Assembly (NCBI RefSeq): GCF_026151205.1
Contig: NC_087081.1
Span: forward strand, 9,297,246-9,357,245
Origin: Bolinopsis microptera
Taxonomy: Eukaryota; Ctenophora; Tentaculata; Lobata; Bolinopsidae
Length of the DNA: 60,000 bases
Direction: 5' to 3'
Of this stretch, positions 35,301 to 47,300 are shown one piece after another. The stretch's first letter is position 1; the number at the start of each line of letters is the position of its first letter. A program made the translations under genes and the position numbers. A model generated the notes under the pieces. The model saw nothing but the letters and a program-made list of their open reading frames with translations, had not been told where the DNA came from and did no database searches.

Positions 35301-38300
35301 ATATGGATTAAACAGGATTAAACAAACAACAAGGATTAAACATGAAATTACCAGAGAGAACACTAACGGACTCGTCTTGGCTATACAAGGATGAATAAAT
35401 AAATCAATAAATAAAATTATTAAAACTGAATCATTTAAAAATTATTAAAATTTAACCGTTTACAATTTCACGAAAATAAAAGAAGATCGTCTATAATAAT
35501 TTAAGGTAATACAGTAAATAAAGTTCGAGTACGAGGATTAGGACTTATTTTTAGGATTTCGAAGGTTTGAAGAGTCTGTTAGGTATTTCCCGAATTCTTT
35601 TGTGTGACAAGAGTTCATTATGGTCCTATACTCTTTTAGCATTACAAGGCTTTTCAGGTTATCAGAAAGCTTTGAGCGGAGGGAGTGGTATCCAGGGCAT
35701 TCAGTTATGACATGATCCTCAGTTTCTAGGATAGGTGTTTCAAAGAAAGGTAGCTCTTCGAAAAAGCGAATGACGTCTGTGTCTGGAGAGCAGCAAAAAC
35801 GACACGTTTTCAATGCTGTGTTGTATCGATCACTAGTATATCGACCTTTCTCTACTCTCAGATCGTGACTGCTAGAGCGAAGTTTAGCAATGTTAGCTCT
35901 CTTAAGCCTGCACGGAATCTGTAAGTACTGTTCTTCACCAAACTCAGGTTTGACCGCGGTGTAGAATGACATCTTCGGCTGGTTGTGAAGATCCTTTTTC
36001 CAGTGGTTCACAAAGGTTTCGTGTATGTGCTCACGTGCTGCAAGAGCGGGGTGTAGGTTTGGTTTAGCGGAGGTGCTCATCTTGATGATAGTGGACCAAG
36101 TGTCATACCAGGTAAGGTTCAGTTGTTTCTGCTCCTGAAATGTATGGTGCAGAAGTGTGTTCACGTTACCTACTACCGCTTGTGATGCTCTATAGAAGTA
36201 GGCAATACATTGAGGGAGGACGGTCACTGTCCAGGGGGTTCTTCCTGTGTCGCCGTAACAGAAGTTGTTATTTGCCTTTTTGTGGACACCCAATATCCAT
36301 TTAAGAATTTTTAGGTGAGTAGATTCGAGAGCATCTTTTGCTGCTGCTTTTGGGAGACTCACTTCTTGGTTTTTTGAGAGAATGGCTTTCGCGATGTTGG
36401 TCGATGGCAGCCAAACAGGGCATCCGTATGTAGCTGCTGGCTTGACTAAGCTATCGATGAGTTTTAGCATCGTGCTAGTGGAGAGTGCTCTCGTGTCAAT
36501 AATTCGTCTCATAGAGAAGAACGAGCGTAGAGCTTTTTTCCTAAGCTCGTCGATTGCTTGTTTGAAGGAACCGTTCAGAGAGAATTGGATTCCCAGGTAG
36601 CAGTATTTTCTTACTGGTGCGATGTCCAAGTTTCCTAGCTTAAATCCGTAAGCACATTTGAGTATTCGTGAGCTTGTGTTAAATACCATCACACTGGTTT
36701 TGTTGATGTTCACAGACAACTCCCACTTTACGGCATAGTCATGCAAGCAGTTCAGCAGTTTCTGTAAGCTGTCCGCATCCAGCGCTAAGAGGACCAAGTC
36801 ATCTGCCCAAAGGAGGTGGCTTACTTTAACACCGTTTAGAAGAGGTACATCCAATTCCTCAATTTGTTCCAGCCTGATGGAGAGCTCGTGGATATAAAGT
36901 TTGAAGAGCTCAGGGGACATTGGATGCCCTTGTTCTGTACCGATCGTGACGTCAATGGCTGCGGAGAGCTTTTGGATCAGCTTGACTCGGGTTGAAGAGT
37001 TGTTGTACATGTGACTGATGCATTCGAAGAATTTGCCTGCTATTCCCATGTTGCTCAACTTGAACAGAAGTGCTTCCCTACATACACTATCGAAAGCCTT
37101 GCGATAGTCAACAAAGCATGCGAATAGTCGCTTCTTCTCTTTCTTGGCGTATTTCTCTATGACTGTATTTAGGGTGAGTATGTGGTCATTACATTGGGCT
37201 CCACTCCTGAATCCAAGTTGATAGGGTCGGTCAGGACAGGCTCTTTCTCTGAATTCGATTAACCGTTTGAGGAGTAGATTCGAAAAGAGTTTACCGAGAC
37301 AGCTCCCAATTGTTATGGCCCGATAGTTATCAGGGTTTTGCCGGTCACCCTTCCTATGGAGGGGAGTTGTGATGGAGTTGTTCCAGGGGTAAGTTCCATG
37401 CTGGAGGCAGGAGTTGAAGAGTTTTACCACGACGAGTTGGAGTTTCTCGTTGGAGTTTTTCAACATTTCGTTGGATATCAGATCATCGGACACACTCTTA
37501 TTGTTTTTGAGTTTTTTAGTTGCATCTTTGATTTCCTGTAACGTGAAGTCGCGATTCAGTTCATCGACCAGTTCCTTGGTGAGCTGCGAGTTGTTGGACA
37601 ATGGAGTAGGGGTGACATCGTCCCTTGAGTGATCGTTCCTACCACACTTCCGGTTGTAGAGATCATTAAAGAATTTGTGGAAGAGGATGAGATCGTAAAT
37701 GTCGAATGGTTCTTCATCTTTGTACTGGTCAGATAGCCGTTTGAGTGCTGCCCAGTTTACATCTCCACTTTCGTTTATCTTCTGGTTCATCTCATACAGG
37801 AATTTCCCCTTTTTCATCCTCTTAATAGCTCGGTATTCCTTTTTTCTGAGGAAGTGCTGGTCACGAAGGAAGTTGCTGTGTGGATTACTGTTGGCATTTC
37901 TGTCGGCTCTGTTGGCCTCCCTTTTAGCATGTCTACAGCTTTGGTCAAACCACTTTTTCTTACTGGAGCGTTTGCCACTTTTGGTCGTAGTAACAAAATT
38001 CGCAAGATTGTGGTATGTTGCAACCACGTCTTCATTAAGCTGAGCAGCGTCGTTTGCTGTGTTCACTGGTTGATCAAGGAGGCAGTCCATTTTGTCTTTG
38101 AATGACTGATCATTCTGTGCCAGCCGGAACTTAGTTGCTGTGTCAGCAGAGAGGTTCTCTGATAAGTTCCATTTGAAAGCTTTAGGTGCATCTTGGATAT
38201 CTGGCGATTCAAGACTGTTAGAAATCCTTCTTAAAGGGTTTGTCGATATTGACATTGACAGCGCTCTGTGATCGGAATATTGAGAGATGCTCTCAATTTT

Positions 38301-41300
38301 CAGGTGGCGGACTCTGTCATGAAGACTCGTCGAGACGCAAATGTAATCAACTGTGCTGACACCATGCCGCTGAATACAGGTGGGTTCACCGAATATGTCG
38401 CCGAGAGTTCTGCCATTTAGGATGACTAGGCCTGTCATCTGAAGGAGTTCGATGAAGGGTCGCCCATTCGTGTTTAGCTTTGGGTCTGAGTTATTGCGTT
38501 TAGCCAGCTTTTTAGAGAAATGAGCGTCGAGCTCTGTATCCTTCATTAGACTATGGTCTGATAACATGTCGTCCAGAGTGCCAGTTCTAGCATTGAAATC
38601 CCCGAGAAGAATGATATCCTCGTTCAGAGGAACTCCAGCCAGGAATTCTTGAAGATCCTCTAGAGTTGACATACTGTCTTCAGTTTCCAGACCTTTTCTT
38701 CGCTTCTTGTAGGATCCATTTTTGGGTGAGTCATAGACATTGATAATATAGGTGTTTCGGTCTAGGTCGAAGTAGTTAGCTTTAAGCTTAACTACAACGA
38801 TATCTTCCCTGGAATTCATACGAACGTTGGTTACACCAGCTTTTAAGCTTTTGTGAACTCCGATACATACTCCGCCTGAATTTGATCCCTTCCTGTTAGA
38901 GTTAAAGCAACAGTAGTTACTTAAGTTGATCTCCCCTTTTGTTTCTTGCAGAGCAAAAATATCGTGGTTGTCAAGTAGTTCACGAATTTCGGTTATATCA
39001 ACCTTGGCTCCTTCAATTTTGTCCCGAGAGTGGTTGATATTCCAGCACAGAAACTTAAGGGAGTGGCGGGACCTCGTTGATGTGGGTTTAGTCATTGCTA
39101 AACCTGTTGGTGCTGCGTCTTGTTTTATCATTGTCGTGGTAGCTTATTCGGGAGAGTCGCAGGGTCTTTCTCAGACCCTCCCGGAGGCGAAGCCAAAGCA
39201 TCTTTTGACCTCTCTGCCTTAGCTCGAATCCAGTGTTGAACGAATAAGAATTTTGATCGCCAATTTTATCGTTTGAAAAGGTGAAGATCCTATCTTTGAC
39301 ATCCGGCCTGTGTTTGTGGAGCCAGCTAACATGGTTTCTGGTCTCCTCATTGACGACTTGTATTCTTTCATTGATGCTAGAGTTGTTGGAGGAGGGTATC
39401 AGCGCTGAAAAGCATATTTGAGCCTTTGTGGTGTTCAGTAAATGTTCGTAGAGTTCCTTCACATTGCTTACAAGACTTGATTTCTTTTTAAGGAAATCAT
39501 TGCTCCCTGTGTGAATGTAAATGCACTCAGGTCTTAGTCTTTTTATAGTGTTGTTGAGCTTCTTTGATTTTTTCAGCATATCTGAGTAACTATCTGCTTT
39601 AAAACAGTGAACATTAAACTGACTGTTAAAGCGCCTCGGGTCAAACTCGTCAAAGCTCTCATCATGGATGAGAAGAACTGTGTGACGCCTGTAGCTAACC
39701 TTAGCTTCAGCGGCAGAGTTTGTTTCACTGGAACCCCGATCGGGGGGGTTAGTATGTTCTATTCTGTTTCCGAGGTCATATTGGCGGCTTCTAGTGTTGA
39801 GGTTCTCCCGACTTCGCCTCATTTCGCTAGAGGGTCGATCGCCTCTAGAGCCCCTTTCATTGTGGTTTTTCATGTTCTGCTTGTTTGCCACCGTGAATGG
39901 CGTCTTGTTGCTTTGATCAACCCTCTCTGCCCAGGACATCTCTGCTTGCTTGAGCTCGCTTTCACCTGAACGTGCTGTGGCATCGCTGGAGCTGTTACGG
40001 TGTACTCTGAATTTCTTGCGTTTGAGTGTTGGCTTGGAGTTCCCTGTGGAAGGACTATTGAGTGCCGCTGGTATATTATTCACTGCGGGTTGTTCAGCAG
40101 CGTTTAGAGCTTGTATCGTGTCCTCTAAGTTGATCTCCAGGGTTTCAATTCTGAAACTGTTCGATGCGCTTGTGGTTTCAATTGCCTCGACGATGGGGCG
40201 AAGCTCATGTTTAAGTTCTTGGGTTGAGGCATGTGATTGATTGAGTGCAGACTTGGCAATTCCTTTCGTGGCTTTCGTCAAGTTTTCTTGGCCGATCTCG
40301 AGGGTCTCGATCCTCTGTTTGTTAGCGGAATTGGCAGATGACAATACTTTCAGAGTCGTACTTTGTATCGTGTTTAGTTCGTCCGAGAACTGAGCTTTGA
40401 AGTTGATCAGTCTCTCGAGAATTAAGTTCTGCTCGTCTACTGCTGATCTAAGTTGGTCGAGGTCAGCCCGAATTCCATTAAGCTTGGTCTCTATTGGGCC
40501 AACTTTCTTTTTAAAGATGGATGACACACATTTTTCAGATGTGGTTGGGGATGATAGGATGAGGTCAGAGAATGCTTTTTGTTGAAGCATCTCTTCTTTG
40601 AGTCCGAGTAGACTGTCTTGAAGTACAGACATCGAATGTTTCAGGTCTGAGCAGTTATTGCAACCGTTCAGGGTCAGGTGATCCTCAGGGTTATCATCAC
40701 GAGTTGGTTGGTTTCCATCGCTGGCTTCCGTAGTAAGCTCATTGGTGATAATCCTAGCATCATTTGTAACGGAGGCATCAGAGGTTTTTCGGTGAGATTT
40801 CTGAGTGTCACCTGAGATGGATAAGCTTTGATCATCGGTGCGTTTCCCTCTCTTTTTCTTTTTGTTGCTCTTCCCCTTTTTCTTTTTCGGAATTTTAGGG
40901 CATTGTTGTGCCTGGGGTGTTAAGAAATCAAATTTTGTGTCGGAGCTGCCGGATAACGGTCCACCAGGGGTTATGTAATCGCCCGGGTCGTGTGGACTTG
41001 GCTCGCTATCAAAATGTTCCGTATTCTGCGACTGTATGACGTTACTACAAATCGAGTTTCCAGGTGCTTCCTCATTTGGACTATCGAACACTAGCCTAGT
41101 AATTTCGCTGCTTACGTGTCGGTTTGTGCAGAACGTAACCAGGTCAGTTTTCCTTTCCCTGGCTGAATTGCTCAGTGGGAGGCTGTTTGCTAGGAGCTCA
41201 AATTTGATCACGGTGTCCTCCAGTTTGTTTATAAGGTGTGTGACTAGTTTTGCGGTTTCCTTAGAACCAGTGGTCTCACAGGTTTCGAGAAGGTCACAGA

Positions 41301-44300
41301 GCTTCTTTTTGTTGGTGGTGACATTGTTGGAGCCTTTCAATCCGAGAGACGATGCTAATGACACCAGTGCGCTCTTTTTGTATGTGTTTGCTGCGTTTTT
41401 AAGGAGATCGAGTGTGATGTATCTAAACACGATGGAGGCGCTATTGTCCAGATTAGGTACTCCGAGAACCTTCTCTTTACCCGATGTAATTCTAGCAGGC
41501 TTTACGCAGATGTTGGACTGCTCGTTCAAATTGCTTCTTGGGTCGAAGACTGCAACTGGGGAGTTGGTGACACTTGTTTGGTCCTCACTGTGTTTGATGA
41601 AACAAGGGTCAGGAGGAGGTGGAACACTGTTTGAGATATGGTGAGCTGTTTCATTGGTAAACGCAGGTAGACTGACGGCTGTTTCTTTAGCTGATGCTGG
41701 TGTGGTTACGTCGGCAGCAGGAGGCTCAGTTTCGTCCGGTTGCGATTCCGTTGCTTGAAGAGTTTCTGGTTCATCAATAGCTTCTACTACGTTTTCGACA
41801 TACGGGATGATCAGGACTTGTTCGTCACCGCCCTCATTTTTCTTTAGCTCAGGAGAGAAATAGCAGTGTAGATGTTTAATGGAATCTGGGTATAGAGTAA
41901 CGAGGCTAAAGTTACCTAGACTGACATCACAGACTTCGGTGTCTTCTACGGCTGGGTTAAACCTGAGAGGGGTGATACTGAGGTCTCTAGGTTTTCCTAT
42001 ATGTAGAATAACAAGAGGCATATTGTCATCTTTATGAGTGTTCTTCAGAGGCATTCTGGAGGTCCTGTCAAATGAATATATAATTCTGAGCCCGTTGAAC
42101 AAGGTATTTTTGTTTGTTAAAGCTCCAACGCGGTTGTTTATGGTTGCGAGCAAGGTTTTAAGGGAGTTTTTGTCCTCAGGGTGGCCAGGACTGGGTGTAT
42201 TTGGCGGTAGACCTGAAGTAAGATCATTGCACAGTGCTTTCACAACACTGGGTCGCCAGAACAATTCGGTGCAGCTTGATTTGGCTTGGCCCGGCGTGAT
42301 TTCTGGTGAAACTTCACGAAGCGCAACTTTGATTTCTGACTGCACGGAATCAATTGAGATTTCGGAACCTTCAAAAAAAGATCGATCACTCAGTTCAAAG
42401 GAATGACCGTCACATTTATGGAGGCCTTGGCCCTGAATCTGATACCTTTCGTACTGTAGTAGCTTCCCATCGGTGTTGATCGCTTTCAGGGATGCTACAT
42501 CACCTTCCGATATGTGACGTGTTCTATTCTGTATAATATATGTATGTATGTATCACGACAATCTATCGTAAAACAGGGGTTCTAGAAAACCCACTTCCCG
42601 ATGCTCCTGAAACCTGAAACTTTTTTTGCAGTCGATTTGGTCAACGTCTAGACGCCCTAAAAAATTTCAGATCTCTAACTCAATTTTAACATGGTTTTTA
42701 AGGCACCTGAATATGGCGATTTTGGGTTTTTTACCGAATTTCGTATAACAGTGCTGGCGAGTATTTTATGCAAATTTCTTAAAAATCTCAACATAACTAT
42801 TTTATATTCCTGTCATCTTTGACATCAAATTAGAATGTTTTGAACTAAAAATAAATCTGCTGAACGACTTCCGATGAGTCTTAATGCCTGAAAAACTCGT
42901 GCCGGAGGAGGCGGCCTTCGGCCGCCGCCTCCGGCCGGAGTGCACGCTTAGCGTGCACGAAAGAGGCTTCCGACGAGTACCAAAGGGGTTATAGTAGTAA
43001 AGGGGGTATAATAGTAAAGGGGGTACAATAGTAAAGGGGGTACATAGTATACCCCCAATAAAGACACCGCTCGTGCTTGCCAGCACTGTGAAATATTACT
43101 AAGCATACCAAAATTTGTCGAATCAAATGACTCACGTTTGCACTTGTGTGTGTCTGGTGAGAAGGTGTCACACTGGAAGGAAGTGGCACTGGCACTGTAA
43201 CCATCCTCACACGAGAGAGTGAGTGTGTAGGTAGGATCCACCTTGTAACCTGTTTCCTGGTTCAGCGAGCCTTGCGGTATCTGAAGTTTTGTAGGTTTTT
43301 ATTTTGTATTCTGAAACCATATTCGAGGTCCAAGTCAAACCCAGCAAGAAGCCCTTGACTTATAGATTTTTACTTTGTATAGAAGAAAAATTTGTGACTG
43401 GTCGAGAGAGAGGTCTATCATTCTTTGAAGATTACAATGGCTTTCCATTTAATGGCACTTATATTATATTGTACATTGGGCCTGTTTCTTTGATTCTTTT
43501 GTAAACTCCAGACATAATAACCCTAGTTTATCAAAAAGTATAAAGATTTAAAAAAAAAATTTTTAATAAAAAAAAGTATCAAGATCTAAGCTGTGTTTGA
43601 TAGCACTAAGCAGTTATTAATAAAACTAATAACGCCTTTAAAAACACGTTGACTATATTATAATGCCCTGTAGTGAAACTCACAAAGCTATAAGTATAAA
43701 GGTACCTGTTATTTTAATATAATTTAAGCCTTTAGTTTGCTTATAACAGGGACACTTATCCTCCCTATTTTCGGCCGTTCAAATTTAAAACAATGTTAAC
43801 TCCAAATAGTTGGTCCGAATTTTAACACATTTGACCTTTTGAAGTTTTTCTGACCGCATTGTAAATAAAATAATAGGTATTGAATAACTTTCATTGTTTG
43901 AAGATGCACATGTACGGACGTCGGACATATAATATTTCAACACTTAATGAATTACTTATACTCACTCCATGAAATTTACCCAAATAGTTGCTCCTAATTT
44001 AAACACATTTCAAAATAAAATATCAGATACTGAGTACCGTTTAACTGGCATTAATTCGTAAACGTGTACCAACATGTAAGTTTTCAACAATAAATTAATT
44101 GCTACTTGGTACTCAATCCAATTATAATATCTTTAACTCAACCCATACAACATAACTTCTACTTGCTACACGATATTGTCGCAGATAATAACTGTTAATC
44201 ACTTTAATGGCTAATGACTTAATGACGAAATAGCTACACCAAATCCAGTAATCCATATTGTTAGTCTGAGGAGTAGAGAGAGAATGGAAATGAAGGTTTT

Positions 44301-47300
44301 ATTTCGGGATCAAGGAATTTCATAACTTTACTGCTGATTAATTTTTGTCTAGTTTAGTATTATAAACAATGTATCATTTTCTTTAGACTAGTAGTACGAT
44401 TGGTATGATGAAATTAAGAATTATTTAATCAGTTTAGCCCTGTTGACTTCAATATTGACTCCAACACTGCAATACTTAATCAGAATTATTACCAAGTAAA
44501 TAAATTTTATTTGTAATTTACAGTTACCTGGTTAGACCGTAAAATAATCTTTGATAAATAAATAGACTGGGCCGTTTTCGCAATAAAAACAATGATCTGG
44601 CGACTAAACCTAGAATCAGCTCACGTATAGCATATTAAATAAATAAATACCACAACAATAACTCAATAAATAACTTATAACTTACATCTGGAACGATACA
44701 GAGATGATAGCACTGGTGAATGTTAGTAGAACCTGTAGTGTAGGTGGTGTTATCTCCACCACATGGTATGCACTCTATTGCTCCCTCAGCTGCATTGTGT
44801 GTTCCTATCTCGCAGGGTAGACATGCTCCTTCTACTGTCTTGAAGCCAGCAGGACAATTTACTAAAGAGGGTGTAATGCCAATGGGGTTTGGGGGTTTAG
44901 GGGGGTTTAGGGGGTTTAGGGGGTTTAGGGGGTTTAGGGGGTTTAGGGGGTTTAGGGGGTTTAGGGGGTTTAGAGGGTTAAGGGGGTTTAGGGGGGTTAA
45001 GGGGGTTTATGGGGTTTAGGGGGGTTAAGGGGGTTTAGGGGGTTTAGGGGGTTTAGAGGGTTTAGGGGGTTTAGGGGGTTTAGGGGGGTTTAGGGGGGTT
45101 TAGGGGGTTTAGGGGGTTTAGAGGGTTTAGGGGGTTTATGGGGGGTTTAGGGGGTTTAGGGGGGTTTAGGGGGGTTAAGGGGGTTTAGGGGGTTTAGGGG
45201 GTTTATAGGGTTTAGGGGGTTTAGGGGGGTTTAGGGGGTTTAGGGGGTTAAGGGGGTTTAGGGGGTTAAGGGGGTTTAGGGGGTTAAGGGGGTTTAGGGG
45301 GTTTAGGGGGTTAAGGGGGTTTAGGGGGTTTAGGGGGTTTAGGGGGTTTAGGGGGTTTAGGGGGTTTAGGGGGTTTAGGGGGTTTAGGGGGTTTAGGGGG
45401 TTTAGGGGGTTTAGGGGGTTTAGGGGGTTTAGGGGGTTTAGGGGGTTTAGGGGGTTTAGGGGGTTTAGGGGGTTTAGGGGGTTTAGGGGGTTTAGGGGGT
45501 TTAGGGGGTTAAGGGGGTTTAGGGGGTTTAGGGGGGGTTCAATTTTAGAAAGTTACATTTGATGAGGTGTTTTATATTTAGAGTAGGTTTTTGCAGTTGG
45601 TTATATGGGTCATTTTTTGACTGATCACTTTAAAAGATGAGAAAATAAATTAATCACAATTATAAAGACGGCATTTATAAAGACGGTATAACCAAGGTAA
45701 CAGTTACCAAGGTATAGTAACGGTATAGTAACGGTATATAACGTACCACAGACTCCCTCCTGGATAACCTCTCCCTCTCTGCAGATCACTTCCTCTTCAA
45801 CCTCCAGAGAATCTCTATCTGCTAACAGGGACACCGCCCTCTTTCTCCGCCTCTTGTTCTCATCAATACTGGAATTATAAGGTTACGATTCAGTTAAAAA
45901 ATGTATCTTATCCAAATTGTAACGGCTTGGTTTCAATAATTTATCGTGATTAAAAAAAGGGTTAATGACTGGTACTATTTTTTATTTTCGGTAGGAAAAA
46001 GTCAAACGTTTAGGACTCCCGCTGTTACTCAGCATAGAATACAGCTAACCTCAGAGTGAATCTGTCTGACTTAACACTATTTTCAATCTTTATCTTAGCT
46101 TCTAATAATAGAGCACTCCTTAGCATGCCGTGTTTCTGTACCACTTCAAACGTAAGTGCGATGTTATTCTTATCACCGTTCAACTCACAAATCACTAACT
46201 CCACCTGAAATGGAAAATTGATAACTTGGTGATTATTTTTCATCGCCTGTAACGAGACATTTTTATTTTCTCTAAATTGTCGTTCGACTTAACTACGGTA
46301 CTAGCAAAACTGGGCATTTTGCTCTAGGAACACACTTTTTAGAGATTTTACCGGCGTATCCTCTAAAATCATCTAATTTGTCCAATTTTAGGGAGGGGCG
46401 CCAAAAAGGGAGGGGGGCGCTTTTTCAGCGTTTACGCCACTGATAATGCAGTGTAAGAACTTACCTGACACTGTCCATTACGAAGACAGGAAATACTGAG
46501 TGTATCCTGGAGAAAGGTCATTAAAGCTGCACTTATTGCTGCTTTCTGAAACAGTTTAATGTTTAATGCTGCTGAGTGCTGTCATTTTCTGGCAGTAAAA
46601 ATAAAAATATCGTATTTATAACCAGGGTATGATGAAGAAATTGCATTAAATTAAATATTTAACTACTTATGTAGGTTAAGTACATATTATTTTACAATCT
46701 GTAAACATCGAACTGTAACAAAAGAGACTTGGATAAAGTTGTATGTTAGCATCAGCTAACCTCGTCGTCGTTCTGACAGTAAACATCTCCGATAGTAACT
46801 TTGTTTTTCAACTTCTTGCTTACCGGTGCTATCATTCCTAAAGGAAGAGTAAATGCAGGTGGATCAAAAGAAATTGGTTCCTACTGAATTATTTTATTAT
46901 TTCCATGAGCCTGTGTTTTTAAAATAACATAACCATCCTTACTTATGCAAGGCCGAAAGAATCCGAGAAGATTTTTTGGGTTCTGGTGTATCCATTTGAA
47001 CTTATTGTCCTCACAAGTGGTTTCCTGAAATATTTTAAAACATTATGATTTGTGAAAAAACGTAATCTTTTGACTATCTATATAACGGGTGATGAATAAA
47101 AAATGGGACTATATGTTTTTTAGCCCTCAGATTCCACCTGAACAAAATTTTGATATTTTACCACAACCACCAGTTACTCTGAACGATACTCGAACAGTTT
47201 CCGCCCCCATTTGATCAAATTGGTTGATCTTTGTCCCCGATAATGGTCTCGAACTAGGGGAGGGGTCCTATAAAAGTTTTACAGTAAAGCACTGTTCACA

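Larger units (their letters stand above)
35390..42535 (-). mobile_element. Non-LTR (LINE) retrotransposon, near full length
   Basis: A minus-strand element with two long uninterrupted overlapping frames (ORF1 and ORF2) and an A+T-rich 3' tail of TTTATT-type repeats (35393-35420). It lies in the intron between exons 43280-43136 and 32694-32524 of the mosaic gene, in the same orientation. ORF1 lacks an ATG at its start although the frame is open back to about 42525, so the 5' end may be truncated. No convincing target duplication was found. The intact frames suggest recent insertion. Confidence 0.88.

Noticed and set aside
36382-42406. Plus-strand frames across the retrotransposon
   Set aside because: Antisense shadows of ORF1 and ORF2.
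44744-45019. Frame rich in GFRGFRGFRG
   Set aside because: Runs through the TTTAGGGGG satellite, antisense to a real GCC2/GCC3 exon.
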